Below the pieces are notes generated by a model. That model saw only the letters and a list, made by a program, of their open reading frames with translations. It was not told the DNA's origin and did no database searches. A program made the position numbers and the translations under genes. From Breviolum minutum Mf 1.05b.01 (taxonomy: Eukaryota; Sar; Dinophyceae; Suessiales; Symbiodiniaceae), in the NCBI GenBank assembly GCA_000507305.1, contig DF239029.1, forward strand, positions 264,492 through 328,491: a DNA stretch of 64,000 nt, written 5' to 3'. Shown here piece after piece: positions 27,901 through 40,900 of this stretch. Position 1 is the stretch's first letter, and the number at the start of each line of letters is the position of its first letter.

Positions 27901-30900
27901 GATGATTGCGATTTTCGCAACCATGGCAGGTGATATGTGCGCAGTGTTCAAAATCAGCATGAACATGTTTATAATATAAGAGAGTATGCTGTGTATACTC
28001 CCATGTTCACAGGATAAATCTCATGTGTGATGATTAGACATATAGAATTCCTAGTTTAAAAAAACATCATACAAACTTACACCCCCGAAGTTTAACACAG
28101 CCCCTGAAAAATGGTGGTTAGAAGACTACATTTCCTATTGGGGCCCGGTAACTTTTCAGGGGCGAGCTGTTAAACTTCCGGGGGGTAAACGTTTGCATTG
28201 AAAGCGGATGCCAGTAGCTCTTTTTATTGGGAACCACCAGCAGCAATGCAGCTCGGTGGTAGTCAAAAAATATTGCATGCATTTGCAACGTTTTCTCAGA
28301 TCAACTTCAGTTCTTAACACAGCTTTAAATGTACATATTATTGTACTGTAAGTATTTACAACTTACATTACGTATCTTCTATTTGCGCATCACTTTGTAT
28401 GGTTTTCCTGTTCCGTATCACATGCTATTTTGCGGATCGAAAATAAATCCCTACCTCGCAGCCCTTGGTCTCTTGAAGGCTTTCGCTGCATGCTTGACCT
28501 CCATTCTTTCCTGGTGGTTCCGTGGGTGGGCAGGTGGACCACCTGGTTGAGAACCCAATGGAAGCGCGGGCAAATACGTGGAAATTTTACCGTTGTTTTC
28601 TTCACCTTTAGACATATGTGGCACATATGATCCATTTCAAACCGAGCTTTTGTCAAAGTTAGATTAGACAATGAGAGCAATGAACCATTTGACTGTTGTG
28701 ACGATCCTCGGATGTCAACAGGGATTGCTATCATGGTCTATCATTGTGAAACCTTGTAAAATCCCCTACTCAACCAGGCGTGTTTGAACGCTCAATGAAG
28801 ACGGGGGGAGCGCTTCTCTATACAGTACAGCGTAATGAGTGTCGAACAAAAATCTACGTCCGAGGGCGGAGGGACTATTCAGAACCAAAATGGAATTCAT
28901 TCAGGGAACGTTTCCCTTAAAAAAATTGGGAAAAGTCGTGCGAAGGTCATCAAGAATCCGTTTGGGGAGTTTCTTCGGTGTTTGTTCATGGAAATCCAAG
29001 GGCACCCCCCGTATGCCACCCTACCCCCCCGAAGAAATAAGGCCCTTTTTAGGGATTATTAACCACCACCATTCCCTAAGGCTTTATTAAGCCAAAACCA
29101 TTTCCAAAAAAAAAACACCTTTTTCTCATCATGATCTCCACCCACGAACGGAGTGCCCAGCTGAAAAGTTTCACTTTAGAATCAAACATACCGCAGCATC
29201 GCGGCGAAGTTTATGCTGAAATGTCTGAAGACATCAGCTATAATGATTAATTGGTGGTTTGGGTTGCTGGTTTGGGATTCAAAGGGTACCCTTCAGTAAC
29301 AATCCCTTTCATAAGGGGATCCCAGGAATCCAAACCACTGACCCAAACCACCAAATTAACTAACCACACAAATCGACCATTAGCTGATTCACATGTCCAT
29401 GGAATAATATCCAAAATACTTTCACTAAATTGATGTTGAAGCTATGCGAAAAACTACTGTTGACGGAGGTTGGTAGTTTATCCCATTATTTACAGGGTTT
29501 TACACATCCCAGGTGGTTGTTGGGGATTTCTTCCATCAACACTAGTATTTCAATTTGACAAATAAAGCATTGAAAATTCCGAGACTGAGCGGCCCATTGG
29601 TTGAGCCATAACCCTCTATGTACAACTACAATTATCTAAACCCGAATCCAGAGAAGAAGTTGAACTTGGAGTAAATTACTAATTACTACTACAAATTGAA
29701 CTGTTTTGGGAAAGCTTGGTGGTCAATTAATAATCAAGAGTGACCACATTGTAATCAAGGCAAAATGTGATAGCTTCCATCTTCAACCACTTGGAAACCC
29801 CACCATTAAATGTAGATAGATACAAATATGATATATATATATATATATATGGGTGTTTCCAAAAAATAGGGGTACCCCCAAAATGGATGGTTTATAATGG
29901 AAAACCCTATTAAAATGGATGATTTGGGGGTACCNNNNNNNNNNNNNNNNNNNNNNNNNNNNNNNNNNNNNNNNNNNNNNNNNNNNNNNNNNNNNNNNNN
30001 NNNNNNNNNNNNNNNNNNNNNNNNNNNNNNNNNNNNNNNNNNNNNNNNNNNNNNNNNNNNNNNNNNNNNNNNNNNNNNNNNNNNNNNNNNNNNNNNNNNN
30101 NNNNNNNNNNNNNNNNNNNNNNNNNNNNNNNNNNNNNNNNNNNNNNNNNNNNNNNNNNNNNNNNNNNNNNNAACTATTTTTGGAAACACCCATATATATA
30201 TATATTCCACATATTTCCAGTCCTCTTTGGCCTGCAAGGCAAAGTAATGCAATGATTTTGATGATTCTTAAGCTCCACACTAAGCCCTCTTTGTTGAATA
30301 ACTTCAGTTCGGCATCCAACAACATGAATCTGCCATCCGAAAAAACTCCGCTCCTGTTTTTTTGGTCTCAAAATCTCAAAAACAAAAAAAAAATGGGGAA
30401 AACTTATAGATATAAAAACATGTTTGAGGGACATATATGTTTTTTTTTAATCTCCAATTAAAATTACCACGAAAATCGGGGAGCTTGGAAGGGCGCCGCT
30501 TTCCCCCCGGAAATCCAACCAGCCATCCAACCATCCAACCATCTCCCGGAACCTGGCACCGCAATGGAACGACTGCGGAAGCGTTGCCGTTGGTTCTTTT
30601 TCGTTTCACCACAAGCAGACCTGAGATTCGGTCCACGACGAAAGAATCGACTCCAGAGGATTTTGACACAGCCATTTTTTGGAGGTTGTGGTATTGGTGA
30701 AGCCTCCAAACCCATGGAAATCTGAAGATTTATATATAATACCCATCAAGAGATATGTTTTTGTTTGTTTAACAAAAAGATGGACTAAATCGTGATATAG
30801 ATTGTGATTGTTCTCGGTATTTACCAGCTGGCCTAATAAGTTTACTGCGGGGATTATCAAGGTATCAAAAATCTGAAGCTTGAGGCTGCTGGCCATTCGT

Positions 30901-33900
30901 CCCACTCACTCAGCAAGCAGTCCTGACAGACTTGTGGAGCAATCCTCCCGGGCCCTATGCGAAGATTTCCCTTCATAATCTGCAATTATGCTCCAGTGGT
31001 CTCGCTGGCAAAATCATGCTAAAGATAATATATATTGTACATCTATTAGTCAAATCCTGCTAACGTCTCAACTCTCCACCAACCATTAAGGAATTGGGGA
31101 ATCAAAATCTTCCTGACAAAGAAAAAACACACCATGCCTCGTGGCATCTTTTTGCTGAATGTCTTCCAACTTGTTACACTTCTGACACTTGGTTTGCAGT
31201 GGTGATTTTGTTCGAACAAGTTTCAGTTACTCTCCTGAAAATACATAGGCCTAAACTACTAAACGCCCCAAAAGGAAAATCATAGACTCCAACCATCAAT
31301 TTCCACCCCTAAAGTCGTCGCTGTGAAACGGTAATACAGTTTGGATATGAATTGTGTTCTATCCAGGGCCCAGCCGGCTCCATGAAATGTGCATGTAGAA
31401 AATCCTGAAGCCCTTTACAAATCCATGTTGTTGGTCTCATGTCATTTTGGGGGGTTTTAGGTTTTTACATTGATAGGACCGATCCACATCGTTGTGCTTT
31501 TTTTCTGCAGAAAAGGGGTGCATGGGGATCATATGACCCCTTCTTACAAAGGCAAAGTATGCATGGAAAAAGGTATCTACTTTCAATCGAGTGATTGTAA
31601 GATACCAACCACCCATGACCCACCAGAAATTGATATATATATATATATATATACTAAACTACGCAACATTCCTTAATCGGTTATCTCATGCGTTGTTTTT
31701 TTCAAGATGAGAAGTTGTAGCTCTTCTTCACCACAAAATAAAAGCGAACTACAGTGTAGCTTCAGATCTTCCATACCCCTGGCTCCAAATTGCTCCAACC
31801 AAAAGGAAGCAAAGAGCTGCCATCCCCCAGAAAAATTATGCACATGTGTTTCTTGTGTTGGAGCAAAATCAGCAAATCACTCTAAGATTGTCACAATAAT
31901 ATACCACCTGGAAAGTAGATGGCGCAAATTCCATGCATTGGTTTATCCTTAGCCCCTTACAAATCGCCACCTTATAGGTGTGGCTCATCTACTTTCGCTA
32001 CGCTGTACATATATTGAATGTGTTTGATCCTTCCAATCAATATTCAAACTATATTTCATCAAAACCCCTAACAGCTACTCCGGGGAGTCGTCATTTCCAC
32101 TGGTGCCTGTGGTGCTTCTTCCCCACCGCAGAAGATATCCGCATTGCAAGGGCGCGTCTTTTGGAGTACCAGGGGACTGCAAGGCAACGACATCAGGGGA
32201 GCGTTTTTGGCCAAATATCCAGGGAACCACGGGCATCCCCACGTTTCCTTCATTTTGGGGGGTTACAAACCTATTGTTAAGGGCTTAAGACCATCATTTT
32301 TTGCATGGATTTTGGGGGTCCAAAAAAGGAAGTTTGTACTTATTTTGGCCGGTCAATATCTGTTATCTATGCGTCTAAACTACTTCAGTTTCATGGTTTA
32401 CATTGAAATCTGTGTTTGTTTTTCTCCGTAAAAATCCAGGGATGGTGAAAAAAAAAAGGTCGGCTCATCATGCGAATCTAAGGGTACCACCCCCCAAAAC
32501 CACTCCCCGCCAATCAAATAAGGCCTTAATAAAGCCTTATTAGGGGATGATGGTGGTGAATAGCCCCAGGGGGGGGGAGGGGTGGTACCATTGGATTTCC
32601 ATGAGCTCCCGAGTTGTGGCCGGGGCCGGAGTGAGAATTCCTTTTTTTTCCAGTTGGGAGGTGGTTGGGCTTCGAAATATTTCCGCAAAAAAAGAAGATA
32701 AATTTGGGATGGACAAAGAAAATATATCCGATTGTACTGTACTAGATGTATGAATCTATATATATATATATCATATATATATTACAGATAATCATGTGTA
32801 GATATATATAATTATATAATATATATGTTTAATCATACTTGTTTGTTGAAATTCAGATGTCAAAAAAAAAGTCAATTTGCATGATCCCCTCTGATAGTAG
32901 TGGAGTATATTATAATAATATATTTACAAATTGTGCTGTAATAGAATCTATCCCCTTTCTCCCTTACATCAACGAACCAGGATGGTTTTTTATGGTTCGC
33001 TCTTGGCTAAGCCATGGAGAAACAGCTTCGCCTGCCGTTCTCGCCCTGGCACAGCTTCCCACCAGCCGCCGCCTGGCCGTCTTATGTTATTTAAACTCCA
33101 AGTGGCAACTTAAGGAAAAATTTCAATTCAATTACTAACGTCTTGTCCCTCTTTATATTATTGGTTGGTTCAGAAAATCAAAATCTATCAAAAGATCCAG
33201 ATCCCAGGAGGTTGGCAGAGAATAGTCCACGATTTTCTATCCAAGTTTCCTTGGTTGTGTGGGATTTATTGACCATGAACATTTTGTCCACAGGTTTAAA
33301 GAGATCAGCCATGGGAAAGCGACCAACAGCTTCACCCCAAAGGAATTTTCAGGAAGGGGCACTGAACGGAAAGGGGGGTGGAAGAGGTATCTTTCCTCTT
33401 GGTTTCCTATTTCGGGGGAGAAAAGGTACAATCATTCACCAACATGAATACAGTAACGCTCAATTCTTCAAGGACATTCCCTTCAAGTGACATGTACATA
33501 CATCCTACATCTGCTAGATATTCTGCAAAGGCAAATGCAAGTAGTTGAATTCTTGATCTGCATCTGTTCTGCTATATTTTGGGGGGGAAGGTCAGTCCAA
33601 GCCAAATCTCATGTCACACAGGTGATGACTGAAGTCTGAAAGCCGCGGGGTGGTTTCCAAAACCCCACGCTTTGATACACTTCCGAGCAGCTGGGTAGCA
33701 GGGGTCATTATATTACCAACCCAAACAACGCATTGTTATAAGAAAAATCCCTCAAATTTACCACAAATGTGTATGAATTAGTTTGATTCCCCCAAAATGG
33801 GTGATTTAATGACCCGTGGGTAGCCAAAAGTTCAGCTCACAAAATTCTGAATCCCCCGCAGGCCTCTTGAGTGATAGCACGAACTTGTGTCTGTTGGCCA

Positions 33901-36900
33901 CCACCGCAGGGACGTGTGCAGCCACTCCATTCCATCCAATCGCCCAAGACACAAGGCACCTGGAAAAAGTGAGTGGTGCCCGGGGGTTTCAACAGTTTCT
34001 TTCATAGCTATCGATGTCTGTTTGATGTGTTGATGTTCCATCTGGTTTCTTGGAGTATTTTTGAAGCTAGTAAATCAATCTTTCTTGAATTGTTGGTCCC
34101 ATCAGCATGGGTTTCCCTTAAAAAACACTCCGGACAAAACGGACGGAACCGGGTGGCAAATGTAAATGTCGTTCAATCGTCATAAGATTTGGATATCATT
34201 CCTAGTTGGTAGTTTCAACCCATTTGGGAAAATATTATATAGCCAAACTGGATCATTTCCACTCATAGGGGTGAAAATGAAAAGTGCTTTAAACCACTAC
34301 GTAGATTCCAAATTTCAACCACTAGCCAATAAACAAATCCCCCAAATAGTACTCTCAGAGTGTCCCCATCATAACACATTAATTACAGGATGACTCGACT
34401 CATGCTTTTTTTGGCGACCTCATAACCAGCTGGCTAAATTTGGGGGTGTCTCCTGATCAACGCCACAGGTTGAGCCGCGAACCGAGAGAATCCCTTCCTG
34501 GCCAGGTTTCCCCACGGGTGCATCACGTGCACCACAAGGCTCTGTCAACTGCAATGGTCCCTGAAGACAAAACTCGGATGGGCTGGTAGTACGTGTGTTT
34601 TCCCAAGGGCGTTACATGTACCCTCCAGGGAATGAACGTATCCCACCTTGGGAAAAGGAAAATCATCTTCAAAAGGGCCTTGGTAGGGGATATGTTAGTT
34701 TCCAGGAGGGTACTGACTTAGATACCAAAATTGCTCAAGCAACGGAAAGTTACTTGTTACTGCATGGAAAGTTTTGTCTAGTTATTTGATGGTCTATAGT
34801 TCTTTTGAATCTACGTGCCACCTTACCTTTGTCATGTCTTTTAGTATGTTTTACAATATATACTAATCCAACATCCCGCACTCAAATTTTGGTGCGGATA
34901 AGTATTCGCCCTGCATCGTCGCATTGACTTTGCTTTTTTTGGAGGCAAGCGATTGCACACCCGAAAGTTTAAAACGTTGACCTGAAAACAATGATTTCCG
35001 GTTTCTGAGATCTTTTTTCGTGTTTCATGTTCAACCTTCGGGGGGGGTAAATTGATGAATCGGGTTGTTGTTTTACTCTCCTGGGACCTCCTATGAAAAT
35101 TCAAGGAAAAAGATTTGGCACAACAATATGCCTGAAAATGCCCTAAAATAGACAAAACCAACACAACTTCAAGGAACTAAATCGCCATCAACGAGTCTTC
35201 ATCATCACCAAAATCAAAACACGGCACTCAGCCAACCACCAAATCCACACTATTGCAGATTTGAGGAAAAAATCAAATGCTATATCAAGGGACAACCTTA
35301 TAAATCACCAAAACAAAAAGGAGTACTGTCCCAAATGTTGGTGACAAAGTTCCGCATCCGACAGAATCACAGATCAGGCCCCCAAACATTGCATGCTGCA
35401 CCACCATATTCAGGTTGTTTGGTCACTGTGCGCGTGCGATTCCTGACGCTTGGCAAAGTGGAGATCCTGGAGATCCTTGTATTTTTCAATGGATCTCAAC
35501 GAGTAACAGTCAGCACCAGGATCATTACCTTTTTTTGTAGGGGATCCCTATAAACCCTCACTTGCGAGTGGTACTGGGTGGAGGGGGCATCCAAAATCAC
35601 ACGCATAATATATAATCATCCTGGCACCGTTCATATGTTCTCAATTCTAATATACATTGTGTAAAATCATAAAAAATGATTTAGACGAGTATTCAATGTA
35701 GCAATTGGTAATATAATATGGTGTGTTCGATTATCAACATTGAAATATGATACGAATCTTAACAAATAATTTCTACATGTTCCGAACTATTTTACAATTA
35801 AACAAATCACCCCTTGAAATTGATATTCCCTTGAAAATATGACCAGCTGAAACACTTTCAATATACAATCAATCATTCACCTCCGAGAATAGTAATTATC
35901 TAACATTATACCTAGGACTTTAGATATTCTTTTAGATGATGTAGCATTATTATGACAATCAATTCAAATTTACGATTCCAAAGCTTTGCGTCTATTCTAA
36001 ACTATAATGAGTAATGAATTTTGAAGAAATATCGGATACTACTTTGAGAGAATAAAATTGCAACTTGTGAAGACTCATTAATAAGAAAATTATTTCAAAA
36101 AAAGTTGATACAGTATGTGGAAATATTCCAAGTATTCCAGGACGGTTTTCGGTGTATATGTCTTCGGGTGCTCAAGCCAGTGACTATCACAAAGGTCACA
36201 CAGTTGTAGGATATCCTATATGAACGGTCACTTTTCCACAGTTTGCCAGAGTGGAGCAACATTTGAAAGGATGTCCAACAATACCTTGCTGGATATTGGG
36301 GGTGCCTATTTATGAGACGCACTCAAGTTGTGCCAAGCCTGGATAAAGATGTGGAAATCTCAGTCATGGTGGCCTTGTAATATCTTCATTCCACCTATCC
36401 ACCACTTGCATGACATATCAAAGAAATGTCTCAGTCATCATCCTTCCACAAATTTAGAGATTCCTTGAAGAAAGGTAATGACCCGTATTTCAAACTACGA
36501 TTCAACATGTCTTCACCCCACATCAAGAACTAATATAAAAAATCAAATCATCATGAATTCAATATCTCACTTCCACCTCAAATCTATAATCAATGGTAGT
36601 ACCCCCCCAATAAAAAATAAAGACAATACTACAACTAGTTGGTGGTTTCAACCCATCTGAAAAACATTAGTCAAAATGAAAATCTTCCCCCGGTATGGGT
36701 GAAAATAAAAAATCTTTGAAACCACCACCTAGTAAAAGCTTTTTTTTTTCTCCACCAACCTCAACGCTTTTCTAAGGTCATCTCAACCCCCCCGCCCCGC
36801 CGAACCCACACACGTTGAGTTCCACCTCTGCAACGTCACAGGGTCACAGGCTCCGAAGTTGGTCCAGGCGCTGAACCTCGGTTGGGCTGGGTGGGTTGGG

Positions 36901-37883
36901 TGGGTTGGTTGGTTGGTTAGGTTGGGTGGCTGGTTGGGTGGCTGGTTGGTTGGTTGGTGGTTGTTGATGTTGCTGTTGTGGGATTGCTAGGGTCTGACAG
37001 GAACACCCCATGAGATGAATGTATATATATATATACGGTACACAAGAGTGGATTTCCAGAGATCACAAATCCCATGACAACAACTTAACCATACCATCCC
37101 CAGTCTCATGGATGCTAACCCAAACACTGTCAAAGATGACAGAAAAAACAGCCGCGATTTTGGTGTTTCCTTCTTTTCGGCTCCAGGGGGCAGCAGCAGG
37201 AGATTTGGGGTACAGTATCAGCTTGGGTATCACATTGTGGTTGTTCGTTGTTGTTTGTTGGTTGATTGAAATTGAAAATCACTGGTCAATGGTGTTACTT
37301 TTTCTAAGGGGATTCTTGAATGTAAATTTCAAGGTCTTTAACACTTGGCTTGAAAGGTTCAAGAACTCTTCTCTTTATAAACATACGCAAGCAAACAAAA
37401 CCTTTTTTTTGCAAACTTGTCATCTACCATGTTCCTATACTTCACCCAAACCTCTGTTTAAGAAGGTCAGGCCCGACTCATAGAAAGTGCAAGTCGTAAC
37501 TTCGAAATATAAGCCACCTATAACTGCAATGACCCTATGAATAACCCTATGAATATCTTCTGGCAAACATATACACTATGGTGACTAAACCATACTAAAC
37601 CACTCACGGGGCTACCTGGGATCATCCAAGTCAAGTGTTAAGGCCATGGAACTCACAATCGCTGGGTGGATGAACCAAGGGATCACAATACCTCCCAGCC
37701 GGCGCCGTGTGGATGGCTGTTTTGGTGGGTCGATGTTTTGACATACACAGAATTCGTTAGTAGGTATTTTTTTGCTGCGTCGAGGAAAAAAAACAGCACG
37801 TTGCTTTTAAAATGGTCCCTGTTCAGAAAAATCTTACTTTTCGGGGGGATCTATTCGGAATATGATAAATAATGATAATGATA

Positions 37884-37931
<48 letters not shown>

Positions 37932-40900
37932 CGGAATATGATAAATAATAAAAATAATAATGATAATAATAATAATGATAATAATAATAATATCTTCGTG
38001 TAGATGTGTGTGCTGCATATTGCATACGACAATCTAATATGATGCAATGCAATCCTGTCGAATCCCTCCCCGCCGCCAGTGGAAGGAACCCATGCAGCAT
38101 GAAGGTTCCTCCCAATGGAGGGTGATGATCGTTTAACCATCTATGACCCTTGTTTGCAACTAGACTCTTGATTCAACACAAGCAGACGACTTGGACAAAA
38201 CATGACAAAACTAGTTGCAACTCAGCCTCAATGTACCTATACCTATTGCCTGTAGCTATACCTGTCTCATACCCATAATACGATGTGATAACGTGTACGG
38301 AATTCCAGTACCCTGGCCCTTCCGGCATACACAACGAAAAAAACAATCAGAATTTCTATCACAAGCAGCAACTTTGGGTGGTTTCTCAATTAGCTCCACC
38401 CACTTAGCTCCAAGGAAAACAAACCCTCATCATGCTGTTGATGGAAGAAATCCGGCTAACCAGTTGAGGTTGGTAGTTTATCTCATTATTTACAAGGTTT
38501 TATACATCGCAGGGTGGTGATCGCCGGATTTCTGAACCATCAACCGTCTCAGCAACCACAACCCGGTCGCGGTGGGTCACATGGTGTCTTTGGTTGTTCC
38601 CAGGCATTGAAGTCCGCCACAGGCGCTTGGGCTGAAATGCCTCCGCAGCTGCTTCAATGATTTCAATGTTACACTCCGGAAAACTAACATGGCTAGCTGG
38701 AAACTCCCCATTTTCAATAGGAAATGCATCTTCAAATGGTTGACGTTCCTCTGTCATGTTAGTTTTCGGTGGTGGTTGAACCAACCCATCTGAACAATAT
38801 GCGCATGTCAAATTGGATCATTTGCCAACGATCGGGGTAAAAATGTAAAAGAAATTGAAGCCACCACCTAGTCTTGTTTCTGAAATTGAATGGCCAGACA
38901 CCACTAGATGTGCTAGATGTAAAAGCCTTTCCAAGACAATGTCTAGTATCATGTTTTGGGATACATTCACCAAATTTCCAGGGCTGCCAAAAACTGAACA
39001 GATGCAAAGAGACTGAAGAAAGGATCGTCTTGAAAACACCTTGGCTTTAGAGAGGGTGTCATAGCCCACAGAAACCATGAAAAACCTAGTTTACACTTCC
39101 AAAGTGGCCTTTCAGGAACCCAAAACTGATGCATCCTTTCAAATCAAATTCAAATGCGTGGAATCCATGTTCCATGGTTGTTAAACCACGAGATGGTCAT
39201 GGACCATGGACCATCTTGAACACTGGATCGACTTCACACAGACGACAGGCTGCGCCTTTTGCGTGTGCAGAGCCCTGAGACGCCATCGTTCTCCCACTCT
39301 CGCCACTCACCCCACCTTGTTTTTTGGATGTTGTGTTTCCCTACAGATGATACCGTCGTCTGAGCTTATGACTTTTATGTTGTCTTTTTTTCCCAAACTG
39401 GTCCTATTTTGATTTTTGGTATAGTTGAATGAAAATGGATGAAAGAAACAGATCCTTCCAGTGACATAACATGGCAATGGAAAATCAAACCTTGGAGGTG
39501 GTTTTTGAAGAAACCCCCTATCCCACATGCCGCATGACCATCCCTTCGGTTTTCTTGGTGGTGTTTGTGTGTGTGTGTGTAATGTTGTGGAAACAGTCAT
39601 CTGAAACACCCTGGAACACCTTAAACCTGGAAGATTTTGAACACTTGCTTTGATTTACAAAAAAAAATGATGGTTTTTCAAAAATCATCCCCTTTCTTCA
39701 TAGCCCTTTCATGTAAAAAACAAAAAAAACACGCAGCTCAAACGGCAAAACAAGTCACGGTAGAAAGCTAGAAAGCAAAAGACAACTTTAATTCTGAGTC
39801 ACATCAGTTTAACCGGTAAAGACTACAGATACAGCATATACTATATATATATAACTTTACATAACATAGAATCTCATAAGAAAAAAGGTCTAGACAGCAT
39901 ATATGAAGAGTTGATAGATATCAGGCAACAAAAGAATCTGGCGACCCATCCCTAACTTTCCGGGTAAGCAAAAGTAATCCACATTGCCAACGGTTCAAAC
40001 ATCCCCACATACTTTGCTGCACCACCAAAGGTATCTAGCTGCGAAGCCCGCTATTTTAAATCTATTTTGTTCAGTTGTTATGTTGCTTTTGGGAGATGTA
40101 AATTGTTCACTTCCCAGTACCAATGTGGTGAACAAAAGCTATGAAGAAGAACCTGTCCCCCACGTCAACCTCGAATTTCTGACCCTGGTCCCTAATGGTC
40201 TGAAAATAATTTTGTCAGGCAAAGGTACTGGCAATCTTTCGGCCAACAATCTTTGCCAACACCTCCTTTGTCAGGACCTCAAGGTCCAACAGGAGCAGGG
40301 TTGATTTTTTCCTCTAAGGTTGGTAGCTTTCGAAAGAAACTCAAAATTTTGAAAGGACTGATCCACCCACAAAAAAATCCACTTTACAACTGCAGGTGAT
40401 TTATATACATGGCTTCTTTGGAGTAGCTTTGGAGTAGTATCTCAATTTTGTGCAGCTGTCAAAACCGCATGATTCTGAAACCTTTGAAACTCCACCTTAC
40501 AAATTGGATTCGTATTCCAAGCAACTCACATCAAATCTCACTCCAAGGTGAATCTATGGTTATAAGTTCCCCAGTATTAGCCGATGAGTTTTGTTAAGAA
40601 TCATTTGACTACTTGGATGTCCCAAGAAGTTAGTAAATGGTTAGGACCAGTGGGTTTTAACCCCAACATACCCCATCTATAAGTGGGTTATAAGCCCAAT
40701 ATACCCCATCTATAACTAGGTTATAACCCATTTACTCACCATTGACTACAGTAACTTCCTGGGACATCCAAGTATCACTTTGGGGATTCTGCCAAAACGT
40801 GACCGGATGTTAACGGCAGCGGCCACAACTATCAGCGGGACAGTTGACAGTGGATTGGGCGTTGGGTGATATGGTTCTTGGCTGCAGAAAGAAAGCTTGG

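Noticed and set aside
29783..30461. Open frames of 116-180 codons across the N run
   Set aside because: Most of the translation is unknown residues; the rest is MITE B and TA repeat.
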